Source of the DNA: Streptomyces albogriseolus
Lineage (GTDB): Bacteria; Actinomycetota; Actinomycetes; Streptomycetales; Streptomycetaceae
Length of the DNA stretch: 64,000 nucleotides
Assembly (NCBI GenBank): GCA_014650475.1
Contig: BMVA01000014.1
Coordinates: 124,001-188,000, forward strand
Direction of reading: 5' to 3'
Numbering within the stretch: the first letter of the stretch is position 1; each line of letters begins with the position of its first letter. A program made the translations under genes and the position numbers. The notes below the pieces were generated by a model that was not told where the DNA came from, ran no database searches, and worked only from the letters and a program-made list of their open reading frames with translations. Shown piece after piece: positions 8,686 through 16,630 of this stretch.

Positions 8686-9146
8686 GACGCGCCGCCTCTG
8701 CCTCGCGCCAGCTCCTGGGTGTCCCAGCGCAGTTCGAGCGCCGCGCGGTCGCGCCGCAGCCGGGCGTGGCGGACGAAGGCCCAGGTGAGCAGGAAGGTGG
8801 TGAGGAACTGGCCGAGACCGGCGAGCATCCCGACGTTCACCGCGCCCGCGACGGGGCGCGCCATCAGTCCGGGGACGGTGGTGGCGGTGACGACGTACGC
8901 GACGTACCAGAGGAGGAAGGCGACGGCTCCGGGGACCACGAAGCGCCGGTAGCGGCGGCGTACTTCCTGGAAGGCCGCGCTGCGCTGCACCTCGAGGTAG
9001 ATGTCGGCCGCCGCCCCGGGTGCGGCGTCCGGCTCGGGCCGGTCCGGCGGCAGTGCCACGGACGCGGCCGATTCGCCCCAGCCCGAGGCCAGGGCGTCGT
9101 ACCAGGGATCGTCGTAGGTCACGTCCCCCGCATTGCTTCGCTGCAT
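8682..9146 (-). CDS. DUF485 family inner-membrane protein (YjcH-like)
   Basis: About 154 residues with a central DUF485 domain (VQRSAAFQEVRRRYRRFVVPGAVAF) and two TM helices; the C-terminus is basic. DUF485 proteins accompany SSS acetate symporters and are thought to help them in the membrane. The start is uncertain: ATG 9146 is used here, but GTG 9122 has a better ribosome site (GCGGGGGA), and a TTG at 9152 is also in frame. Confidence 0.85.
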   Translation of the reverse strand: MQRSNAGDVTYDDPWYDALASGWGESAASVALPPDRPEPDAAPGAAADIYLEVQRSAAFQEVRRRYRRFVVPGAVAFLLWYVAYVVTATTVPGLMARPVAGAVNVGMLAGLGQFLTTFLLTWAFVRHARLRRDRAALELRWDTQELARGRGGAS

Positions 9147-9256
9147 GCCCAAGGATGGACAGAACGGGAAGTTCTCTGACTCTTCTTCCCGTACTGCTTC
9201 ACCCCATCAGGTGACCGGGGCGTGCGGGCGCCGGTGAGGACGGCCACGGAGAACGG

Positions 9257-9297
9257 CAGGAGGGGCGCCGTCCCGCTCCGGGACGGCGCCCCTCCTG
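9257..9297 (-). terminator. parE terminator, 19-bp perfect stem
   Basis: Arms 9257-9275 and 9279-9297 are perfectly complementary around a 3-nt loop, immediately downstream of parE on the minus strand. No T-run follows, as is common for Streptomyces terminators. Confidence 0.8.
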
Positions 9298-9310
9298 GGG
9301 CCGAGCACGC

Positions 9311-11437
9311 CTAGGCGTCGATGCGGGAGCGGTCCAGCGTGGCCGCCGAACTGGAGATGAACTCCTTGCGCGGGGCGACGTCGTTGCCCATGAGGAGGTC
9401 GAAGACCTGCTCGGCGGCCTCGAGGTCGGTGAGGTTGATCCGGCGCAGGGTGCGGTGGCGCGGGTCCATCGTGGTCTCGGCCAGCTGGTCGGCGTCCATC
9501 TCGCCGAGACCCTTGTAGCGCTGGATCGAGTCCTTGTACCGGATGCCCTTGCTCTGCAGCTCCATGAGCTTGTCCCGCAGCTCCCGGTCCGAGTACGTGT
9601 ACACGTACTTGTCCTGGCCCTTCTTGGGCTGGACGATCTCGATCCGGTGCAGCGGCGGCACCGCGGCGAAGACCCGGCCGGCCTCGACCATGGGCCGCAT
9701 GTAGCGGTGGAACAGGGTCAGGAGCAGCGTGCGGATGTGGGAGCCGTCCACATCGGCGTCGGTCATCATGATGATCTTGCCGTAGCGCGCCGCGTCGATG
9801 TCGAAGGTCCGGCCGGACCCGGCCCCTATGACCTGGATGATCGCGCCGCACTCGGCGTTCTTGAGCATGTCCGTGACGGACGACTTCTGCACGTTGAGGA
9901 TCTTGCCGCGGATCGGCAGCAAGGCCTGGAACTCGGAGTTCCGGGCGAGCTTCGCCGTGCCGAGCGCGGAGTCGCCCTCGACGATGAACAACTCGCTGCG
10001 GTCGACGTCGTCGCTGCGGCAGTCGGCGAGCTTGGCCGGCAGCGAGGAGGACTCCAGGGCCGTCTTGCGACGCTGCGCGTCCTTGTGCTGACGCGCCGCG
10101 ATGCGCGTACGGGCCGCGGCGACGACCTTCTCCATGACCACGCGGGCCTGCTGGGCGCCGTCCCGCTTGGTGGAGGTCAGGAACGCCTTGAGCTCCTTGG
10201 ACACCACGTTGTTCACGATGCGGCGGGCGGCGGAGGTGCCGAGCACCTCCTTGGTCTGACCCTCGAACTGAGGTTCGGCAAGGCGGACCGTGACCACCGC
10301 GGTGAGGCCTTCGAGAGCGTCGTCCTTCACGACGTCGTCCTCGGCCACCCGCAGCATCTTCTTGGCCCGCAGGACCTCGTTCATCGTCTTGGCGACGGCC
10401 TGCTCGAAGCCCGCGACATGGGTGCCGCCCTTGGGAGTGGCGATGATGTTGACGAACGACCTGACGGTCGTCTCGTAGCCGGTGCCCCAGCGCAGCGCCA
10501 CGTCGACGCCGAGCTCGCGGGTGACCTCGGTGGGCGTCATCTGGCCGTGTTCGTCGAGGACCGGGACCGTCTCCTTGAAGGAGCCCTGCCCAGTAAAGCG
10601 GAGCGTGTCGCAGACCGGCCGGTCGGAGGCCAGGAACTCGCAGAACTCGGAGATGCCGCCGTCGAAGCGGAAGGACTCCTCGCCCTTGCTGCCGCCCTCG
10701 CCGAGCCCGTACTCGTCGCGGACGACGATGGTCAGGCCGGGCACCAGGAACGCGGTCTGCCGGGCGCGCTGGTGCAGGGTGTCCAGGGCGAGCTTGGCGT
10801 CCTTGAGGAAGATCTGGCGGTCGGCCCAGTAGCGCACGCGGGTGCCGCTGCGGGTCTTCGGGATCTTCTTGGTCTTGCGCAGGCCGCTCTTGGGCTCGAA
10901 CTTCGCGTCCGGCCCCACGGCGGAGAAGGCGCCGGGGACGCCGCGGCGGAAGCTGATCGCGTGGGTGTGGCCCCCGCGGTCGACCTCCACGTCGAGACGC
11001 GCGGAGAGGGCGTTCACCACGGAGGCGCCGACGCCGTGCAGACCGCCGGAGGCGGCGTAGGAGCCGCCGCCGAACTTTCCGCCGGCGTGCAGCTTGGTCA
11101 TGACGACCTCGACACCGGAGAGACCGGTCTTGGGCTCGACGTCGACCGGGATGCCGCGGCCGTTGTCCTTGACCTCCACCGAGCCGTCGTCGTGGAGGAC
11201 GACCTCGATGTGGTCGCAGTAGCCGCCGAGGGCCTCGTCCACGGCGTTGTCGATGATCTCCCAGAGGCAGTGCATCAGGCCACGGCTGTCCGTGGACCCG
11301 ATGTACATACCGGGGCGCTTGCGCACGGCCTCGAGCCCCTCGAGGACGAGCAGGTGCCGCGCGGTGTAGTTGGAACCGTCCCGGTCTGCTCCTGCCAGCA
11401 GCGCTGTGGACGACGGCACGGACGTCTCGGCGGTCAC
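9311..11437 (-). CDS. parE: DNA topoisomerase IV subunit B
   Basis: The 708-residue type IIA topoisomerase ATPase subunit shows the GHKL ATPase motifs (EIIDNAVDEALGG, DNGRGIPVD, GLHGVGASVVNALS), the transducer domain, and TOPRIM motifs EGDSALG and DADVDGSHIRTLLL, ending with the QRYKGLGEM and PRHRTLRR elements of GyrB/ParE. It pairs with ParC, encoded at the window start. GTG 11437 is preceded by GAGGAG, and a longer frame upstream lacks one. ParE rather than GyrB is inferred from length, the sequence start and linkage to hrdB. Confidence 0.92.
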   Translation of the reverse strand: MTAETSVPSSTALLAGADRDGSNYTARHLLVLEGLEAVRKRPGMYIGSTDSRGLMHCLWEIIDNAVDEALGGYCDHIEVVLHDDGSVEVKDNGRGIPVDVEPKTGLSGVEVVMTKLHAGGKFGGGSYAASGGLHGVGASVVNALSARLDVEVDRGGHTHAISFRRGVPGAFSAVGPDAKFEPKSGLRKTKKIPKTRSGTRVRYWADRQIFLKDAKLALDTLHQRARQTAFLVPGLTIVVRDEYGLGEGGSKGEESFRFDGGISEFCEFLASDRPVCDTLRFTGQGSFKETVPVLDEHGQMTPTEVTRELGVDVALRWGTGYETTVRSFVNIIATPKGGTHVAGFEQAVAKTMNEVLRAKKMLRVAEDDVVKDDALEGLTAVVTVRLAEPQFEGQTKEVLGTSAARRIVNNVVSKELKAFLTSTKRDGAQQARVVMEKVVAAARTRIAARQHKDAQRRKTALESSSLPAKLADCRSDDVDRSELFIVEGDSALGTAKLARNSEFQALLPIRGKILNVQKSSVTDMLKNAECGAIIQVIGAGSGRTFDIDAARYGKIIMMTDADVDGSHIRTLLLTLFHRYMRPMVEAGRVFAAVPPLHRIEIVQPKKGQDKYVYTYSDRELRDKLMELQSKGIRYKDSIQRYKGLGEMDADQLAETTMDPRHRTLRRINLTDLEAAEQVFDLLMGNDVAPRKEFISSSAATLDRSRIDA

Positions 11438-11875
11438 GCGGTTCGCTCCTCGCTGAATTTCAGATGGGGCCCTCGTGGGTAAGGGCGCGGCTTGGTTCAC
11501 CGGTGAGAGGGTACCGAGGCCTGGTAGAGCCGTTGTAACGCCACCCTCGTCTCGGTCCCACCCTAGTCGAGGGTCGCATGGGTGTTCGATCCCTCGATGG
11601 AGTGAAGCACACATCACGTTCCCATCGAGGCATGAACCATTTAGGCTCCGGGCACGTCCTCATGAACAACCGGCAACCCAGCCGGGAGGGCCGACCACCG
11701 AGACCACGCGAATCCGTACGACACAGAGACACGCACTACGGCACATTCGCCGCCAACCGGCAACAGCCGGCCGCCCCGAAGTTTTTTTCGAGGAAAAGCC
11801 TCGAGCGGGAACGTTTTGGGGCTGGTTGGATGTTGACCCTGGTACGACAGCTCGTCGAGCTAGAGAAGAGGCGAC
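11438..11875. other. intergenic region between divergent parE and DUF7455 gene
   Basis: This 438-bp region must contain divergent promoters for parE and the small zinc-ribbon gene. It includes an unusual T-run (11782-11788) followed by a 5-bp hairpin (11789-11803). No convincing gene was found; the overlapping open frames lack ribosome sites. Confidence 0.5.
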
Positions 11876-12103
11876 GTGACTACTGTTCTGACCCCCGCGA
11901 GCCCGCTGACGGCCGCCGATCGCTGCGACCGCTGCGGCGCCCAGGCTTACCTGCGCGTCGTCCTGCTGAGCGGTGGAGAACTGCTCTTCTGCGCCCACCA
12001 CGGTCGCAAGTTCGAGCCGGAACTCAAGAAGATCGCCGCTGAGATACAGGACGAGACGGAGCGGCTGACCGCTCCGAAGGGCGCTCCTGACGAGGAGAGC
12101 TGA
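11876..12103 (+). CDS. DUF7455 small zinc-ribbon-like protein
   Basis: This 75-residue protein has a CDRCGAQAYLRVVLLSGGELLFCAHHGRKF core; the CxxC and CxxH pairs suggest one bound zinc. It is followed by a helical tail. The family is conserved next to parE/hrdB in Streptomyces (from memory) and has no known function. GTG 11876 is preceded by GAAGAGG. A strong terminator follows at 12151. Confidence 0.85.
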   Translation: MTTVLTPASPLTAADRCDRCGAQAYLRVVLLSGGELLFCAHHGRKFEPELKKIAAEIQDETERLTAPKGAPDEES

Positions 12104-12150
12104 CACTTCGCGTCCGACGACGAGCAGCCAGTCCGGCACAGGCCGGCGAA

Positions 12151-12186
12151 CGGGCGGCGTCCTCCCCTTGCGGAGGACGCCGCCCG
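12151..12186 (+). terminator. terminator after the DUF7455 gene, 15-bp perfect stem
   Basis: Arms 12151-12165 and 12172-12186 pair perfectly with a 6-nt loop, 47 bp downstream of the stop codon. Confidence 0.78.
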
Positions 12187-12606
12187 TCTGCGTTCACGCT
12201 GCCGCTGCGGAGGGGTACGGGTGCGTCCTGCTCCGGGGTGTGCGAGACGGTGGGGAGGTCGGGCGCGCCCGCGACGCGGGTCAGAGCGCGTCCCTGAGCC
12301 CACGGGCTCCGTATTGCCGGCGGCGCTGCAGAATGCGCCCGGCGAGCGGCTGACCCTCGGGACCTGACCAGCGACGCGCGCCACAGAGCGCGCGGGGTGC
12401 TGCCCCGTCCGGCTGGCGAGCAGCTCGCGCCGCAGAAGGCTCAGGGAACGTCGGCGGCACGCGCCGCCGAGGGCGCGCAGGGCGGCCGGGGTCGGCGGGG
12501 CGCCCAGAGTGCCGTAGGCGCTGCTCACGCACCCCGCGCCGGGCCCGCTGGGGGTTTAGGAGGGCCCAGCCCCGCCAAGGCCCCGCACCAGCCGCCCGCG
12601 CCCCTC
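12187..12606. other. 420 bp with no supported gene
   Basis: This region lies between the DUF7455 terminator and the end of the secreted protease gene on the opposite strand. Several open frames cross it on both strands, but their products are Arg/Ala/Pro-rich and resemble no family. I see nothing else in it. Confidence 0.5.
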
Positions 12607-13449
12607 TCAGCCCTGCGAGGCCGCAGGCCACCCCAGCGTGTCGAGGACGTCGGAGATGCGGGTGTAGACCCCCGGGCTGCCTGCCCAGCCGCAGCCCGCT
12701 CCCCAGGAGACCAGGCCTATGAGCTTCCCCTGGGCGACCAGCGGCCCCCCGCTGTCGCCCTGGCAGGCGTCCCGGCCGCCGGCCACCTCACCCGCGCACA
12801 GCATCGTCTCGGCGCGGTAGGTGCCGTTGGAGCCCCCGGAGTACGCCTTCTCGCACTGCGCGTCGGGCTGCACCCGTACCCGCGCCCCGTGCAGGCTCCC
12901 GGCGTAGCTGCCGGAGCCGGTGGTGTCCCCCCAGCCGTAGACCGTGGCGGGCGTGCCCGCGCGGTACGCCGGGTCGCCCGCCCCGGCCATGCCTATGACC
13001 GAGGTCGCGGGGAGCGGCTCGGCCAGGCTGAGCACGGCGAAGTCGCCGGAGTTGGTGACGCCGTCGTAGTGCGGGTTCACCCAGACCTTCCGCACGGCGA
13101 CCTCCTGGCCGCTGTCCGAGAGCAGCTCGGTACGCCCCGCTATGACTCTGAGGTCGCTCACCCGCTCCGGGGAGGCGCCGAGCACCTCCGGGTCCATGCA
13201 GTGGGCGGCGGTGAGCACGGTGGTCCGGCCGACCGCCACGCCCCCGCAGAACTGCCCCGCCCGCGCACCGCCGAACCGGTCACGGCTGGAGAGCGCCACG
13301 GTGTACGGGCTCTGTGACACGTCGACGGGGAAGCCGCCGACGACGATGCTGTCGGCGGCCACCGGAGCGGCCGAGGCCAGTGGTATGACGGTCCCCGCGG
13401 CCACGAGGGTCAGCGGCCGGGCCAGGGCCCTGGCAAGTCGACGTCGCAT
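12607..13449 (-). CDS. secreted trypsin-like serine protease (S1 family)
   Basis: The 280-residue precursor has a basic N-terminus and hydrophobic signal region ending near AAPVAA (about residue 32), then an IVVGG mature start. The triad is H83 (TAAHC), D136 and S233 (GDSGGP). D227, six residues before the serine, marks trypsin-like Arg/Lys specificity. Six cysteines (C68, C84, C199, C218, C229 and one near the C-terminus) fit chymotrypsin-fold disulfides. ATG 13449 follows GAGGAG. It lies downstream of hrdB on the same strand but is separated from it by a terminator. Confidence 0.9.
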   Translation of the reverse strand: MRRRLARALARPLTLVAAGTVIPLASAAPVAADSIVVGGFPVDVSQSPYTVALSSRDRFGGARAGQFCGGVAVGRTTVLTAAHCMDPEVLGASPERVSDLRVIAGRTELLSDSGQEVAVRKVWVNPHYDGVTNSGDFAVLSLAEPLPATSVIGMAGAGDPAYRAGTPATVYGWGDTTGSGSYAGSLHGARVRVQPDAQCEKAYSGGSNGTYRAETMLCAGEVAGGRDACQGDSGGPLVAQGKLIGLVSWGAGCGWAGSPGVYTRISDVLDTLGWPAASQG

Positions 13450-13528
13450 GCACGCTCCTCACACTGGGGTGAACCTTGGACACCCACAGTGAGGGAAGCG
13501 GTCCGTGCCCGCACCCGCGCGACGGCAC

Positions 13529-13562
13529 GAAGGCCCGGCCCCTCGCAGGGGGCCGGGCCTTC
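13529..13562 (-). terminator. hrdB terminator
   Basis: Arms 13529-13542 and 13549-13562 form a 14-bp G+C-rich stem with a 6-nt loop, 45 bp beyond the hrdB stop on the minus strand. Confidence 0.72.
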
Positions 13563-13606
13563 ATGAACGGCAGCGCACGACAGGTCGTCGCGGCCGGAGC
13601 GACGTC

Positions 13607-15136
13607 CTAGTCGAGGTAGTCGCGCAGCACCTGCGAACGCGACGGGTGACGCAGCTTCGACATGGTCTTCGACTCGATCTGGCGGATCCGCTCACGCGTG
13701 ACGCCGTACACCTTGCCGATCTCGTCGAGGGTCTTCGGCTGACCGTCGGTGAGACCGAACCGCATCGAGACGACGCCCGCCTCGCGCTCCGACAGGGTGT
13801 CGAGCACGGAGTGCAGCTGCTCCTGCAGCAGCGTGAAGCTGACGGCGTCGGCCGGGACGACGGCCTCGGAGTCCTCGATGAGGTCACCGAACTCGCTGTC
13901 GCCGTCCTCGCCCAGCGGGGTGTGCAGGGAGATGGGCTCGCGGCCGTACTTCTGGACCTCGATGACCTTCTCCGGGGTCATGTCGAGCTCCTTGGCCAGC
14001 TCCTCCGGGGTGGGCTCGCGGCCCAGGTCCTGGAGCATCTGGCGCTGCACGCGCGCGAGCTTGTTGATGACCTCGACCATGTGCACCGGGATACGGATGG
14101 TGCGGGCCTGGTCGGCCATGGCGCGGGTGATCGCCTGACGGATCCACCAGGTGGCGTACGTGGAGAACTTGTAGCCCTTGGTGTAGTCGAACTTCTCGAC
14201 CGCGCGGATCAGACCGAGGTTGCCCTCCTGGATGAGGTCCAGGAAGAGCATGCCGCGGCCGGTGTAGCGCTTGGCCAGGGAGACCACCAGGCGGAGGTTG
14301 GCCTCCAGCAGGTGGTTCTTGGCCCGGCGGCCGTCCTCCGCGATGATCTCCAGCTCGCGCTTGAGCTTCGGCGCCAGCTTGTCGGAGTTCGCCAGCTTGT
14401 CCTCGGCGAACAGGCCCGCCTCGATGCGCTTGGCCAGCTCGACCTCCTGCTCGGCGTTGAGCAGGGGGACCTTGCCGATCTGCTTGAGGTAGTCCTTGAC
14501 CGGGTCGGCGGTGGCGCCCGCGGCGGCGACCTGCTGGGCCGGCGCGTCGTCCTCGTCCTCGTCGGACAGCACAAAACCGGCGCTCTCGGCGCCCTCGGGC
14601 TCGTCCGCGACCTTGGTCTCCTCGAGGGCCTCCTCGTCGACCAGCTCGGCGTCGTCCTTCTTGGCCGTGGTCTTCTTCGCGGCGGTCTTCTTGGCCGTGG
14701 TCTTCTTCGCGGCGGTCTTCTTGGCCGTGGTCTTCTTCGCGGCCGCCTTCTTCTCGGGCGCCGCCTCCTCCTCGGCGGCTGCGTCGGCGGCCGGGGCCGC
14801 GGACGCGGCGGCGGTGGCCTTCCGCGGGGTCGCCGCCTTGGCCGCTACGGTCTTGGTGGCGGTGCGCTTGGCGGGACTCTTCGCTGCGACGCTCTTGCGG
14901 GTGCGCTTGGGCTCTGCGGCACTGACCATCAGCGTCACACCCTCTTCCTCGAGGATCTGGTTGAGGCTGCGCAGTACGTTCTTCCACTGAGTGGCCGGAA
15001 TCTGGTCAGCTTCGAAGGCCCGACGCACGTCATCGCCGGCGATCTGCCCCTCAGCCTTTCCCCGCTCGATGAGCGCCATGACAGAGACGGACTCGGCGAT
15101 CTCCGGCGGGAGCGTACGGGATGTGCTGGCCGACAC
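13607..15136 (-). CDS. hrdB: principal RNA polymerase sigma factor HrdB
   Basis: This 509-residue group 1 sigma-70 factor directs housekeeping transcription. It has sigma 1.1-like N-terminal residues (to about 65), a Lys/Ala/Thr repeat segment (about 125-165), an acidic stretch, then regions 1.2 to 4.2: region 2 [17 protein letters not shown] (melting and -10 recognition) and region 4.2 [20 protein letters not shown] (-35 recognition). Except for the repeat segment it matches the S. coelicolor HrdB I recall almost residue for residue. GTG 15136 follows GAGAGG. A candidate ECF-type promoter lies upstream at 15300-15326. Confidence 0.97.
   Translation of the reverse strand: MSASTSRTLPPEIAESVSVMALIERGKAEGQIAGDDVRRAFEADQIPATQWKNVLRSLNQILEEEGVTLMVSAAEPKRTRKSVAAKSPAKRTATKTVAAKAATPRKATAAASAAPAADAAAEEEAAPEKKAAAKKTTAKKTAAKKTTAKKTAAKKTTAKKDDAELVDEEALEETKVADEPEGAESAGFVLSDEDEDDAPAQQVAAAGATADPVKDYLKQIGKVPLLNAEQEVELAKRIEAGLFAEDKLANSDKLAPKLKRELEIIAEDGRRAKNHLLEANLRLVVSLAKRYTGRGMLFLDLIQEGNLGLIRAVEKFDYTKGYKFSTYATWWIRQAITRAMADQARTIRIPVHMVEVINKLARVQRQMLQDLGREPTPEELAKELDMTPEKVIEVQKYGREPISLHTPLGEDGDSEFGDLIEDSEAVVPADAVSFTLLQEQLHSVLDTLSEREAGVVSMRFGLTDGQPKTLDEIGKVYGVTRERIRQIESKTMSKLRHPSRSQVLRDYLD
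14661..14750 (-). repeat. three 30-bp direct repeats inside hrdB
   Basis: Units start at 14661, 14691 and 14721; the first two are identical and the third differs near its end. They encode a ten-residue Lys/Ala/Thr repeat. In-frame expansion or contraction would alter only the length of the basic N-terminal segment. Confidence 0.85.
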
Positions 15137-15299
15137 GAACAACCTCTCGGAACGTTGGAAAACGGCTTCCGGCCCCGTCCACAGTGGACAGGGGCCGACC
15201 GCCGGCTTGGGGATGGGCCGACGGCGCGGGCGGGGGCCGGGAAGATGCACAGCGCCATGAACGGCGTCCGTATTCCCTCCGCGGCTGTCACCTCTTAGG

Positions 15300-15326
15300 T
15301 CATCGCGTTCCTCCCGGGAGCGTTAC
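15300..15326 (-). promoter_or_regulatory. candidate ECF-type promoter of hrdB
   Basis: Reading the minus strand, GTAAC (15322-15326), a 16-bp spacer and CGATGA (15300-15305) form an ECF-sigma-type promoter about 165 bp upstream of the hrdB start. In other Streptomyces hrdB is transcribed by the ECF sigma factor ShbA; assigning this site to ShbA is inference from memory. Confidence 0.45.
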
Positions 15327-15466
15327 GCCCATTCCGCGTGGCCCGAGTCACACCCCGCAGCCAGTCAAAACCTGTCAGATGAGGACAGAAGCGTGCACCA
15401 GGGGTGAGGAGGTCGCCGCCCCGGGGCTTCGACCGGTCCTTCGTACCGTCGTCTCGTCGTTTCGTA

Positions 15467-15512
15467 CCGTCGGACCCTGCGCAACCGTCGACGGTTGCGC
15501 AGGGTCCGACGG
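15467..15512 (-). terminator. 46-bp perfect palindrome, probable terminator of the GntR gene
   Basis: The sequence reads identically on both strands from 15467 to 15512, centred on TCGA, giving arms of 21-23 bp with essentially no loop. It lies about 75 bp downstream of the GntR gene and upstream of hrdB. Confidence 0.65.
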
Positions 15513-15585
15513 GGGACGGCTCACGGACGCGACACCGCCACAGGAGGGGATGGCGGGCCGGACCGCGCCGTCAGGGGAAACGCGG

Positions 15586-16467
15586 TCAGTGCTCGCGCGG
15601 CGCGGGCACCACGCGCTCCACCTCGGGGTGGACCGTGAGAAGTTGCCGCATGGCCGCCTCGGCCGCGGCGCCGTCGCCGCCGGCGAGGGCGTCGGCGATC
15701 CGGGCGTGGTGGGCCAGCGAGGTCTCGGTCGGCCGCTCACAGCCCGTGACCGGACCGCCCGACACCTGCAGCGCGGCGGAGACGATCCCGGACAGGTGCT
15801 CCAGCATGCGGTTGCCGGCGACCTGGATGAGCAGGGAGTGGAACTCGTTGTCGGCCCGGGCGAAGGTCAGCGCGTCACCCTGTCCGAGGGCGTGCCCCAT
15901 GATCTCCACCATGTCGGTCAGCCGCTGCTGGACGTCCTCCCGGCCGTGTCCGGCCGCCAGGCGCGCGGCGAGCGGCTCGATCGTCCAGCGCAGCTCGCTC
16001 AGCTCCCGGCGCTGGTCGTCCCGCTGCGGTCCGTAGGCCCGCCACTCGATGATGTCCGGGTCGAGAAGATTCCAGTCGCTGACCGGGCGCACCCGCGTGC
16101 CCACGTTCGGCCGGGCGCTGACCAGGCCCTTTGCCTCCAGGACGCGGAGCGACTCACGGACGACGGTACGGGACACCTCGAAACGCTGGCCGATCTCCTC
16201 GGGCACCAGCGGGCGATCGGCGCCCAGGTCACCGGAAACGATCATCTGTCCCAGCTGCTGGACCAGTTGTCCGTGCAGCCCGCGTCCGCGGCTGCCCGCG
16301 GTCCGCCGGCCCACGCGGCCCAGCTCCGGATCCCCGCCGTCCCACACCGGGGCCCGGTCGGTACCGGGCGTCTCCGCGTAGGGGTAGCGGTCGAGTTCGC
16401 CCGGGGTCGCGAGGCCGGAGTCGGCGGAGCGGGCGGCGGTCATCATGGTGTGCGCAAGGGTACTCAC
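15586..16467 (-). CDS. FadR-subfamily GntR transcriptional regulator
   Basis: The 293-residue protein has an unconserved N-terminal extension of about 55 residues, a winged helix-turn-helix (LVQQLGQMIVSGDL, then EEIGQRFEVSRTVVRESLRVLEAKGLV) and an all-helical FCD effector domain (RADNEFHSLLIQVAGNRML, later SLAHHARIADAL) with metal-binding type Asp/His positions. FCD regulators respond to small carboxylates or sugar acids; the ligand here is unknown. GTG 16467 follows AAAGGA. A longer frame to 16944 lacks a ribosome site. The upstream 163 bp are AT-rich and likely contain the promoter and operator. Confidence 0.87.
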   Translation of the reverse strand: MSTLAHTMMTAARSADSGLATPGELDRYPYAETPGTDRAPVWDGGDPELGRVGRRTAGSRGRGLHGQLVQQLGQMIVSGDLGADRPLVPEEIGQRFEVSRTVVRESLRVLEAKGLVSARPNVGTRVRPVSDWNLLDPDIIEWRAYGPQRDDQRRELSELRWTIEPLAARLAAGHGREDVQQRLTDMVEIMGHALGQGDALTFARADNEFHSLLIQVAGNRMLEHLSGIVSAALQVSGGPVTGCERPTETSLAHHARIADALAGGDGAAAEAAMRQLLTVHPEVERVVPAPREH

Positions 16468-16630
16468 GCATCCTTTGTCGGCGTCGGTTCCAACTCCCTT
16501 GAGGTCTTTGGTGAAAAGCACACGAAAGGGTGATCGCTCACCTCGTCGCAATTGACGCCTTATCGGAAAGAAATGAGCTTTTTTCGGGGAGTTGCGATCA
16601 GACAAAGCTCGAGAACCACAAATTCGGTCG

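Larger units (their letters stand above)
15137..15585. other. hrdB leader and upstream region
   Basis: The 449 bp between the GntR regulator stop and the hrdB start contain an ECF-type candidate promoter (15300-15326) and a 46-bp perfect palindrome (15467-15512) that would insulate hrdB from upstream transcription. No gene is supported. Confidence 0.55.

Noticed and set aside
11782-11803. T-run with a CGAGG/CCTCG hairpin as a terminator
   Set aside because: The T-run is on the wrong side of the hairpin for either strand to form an intrinsic terminator.
12187-12606. Open frames between the DUF7455 gene and the secreted protease
   Set aside because: Products are Arg/Ala/Pro-rich on both strands with no recognisable family or start signal.
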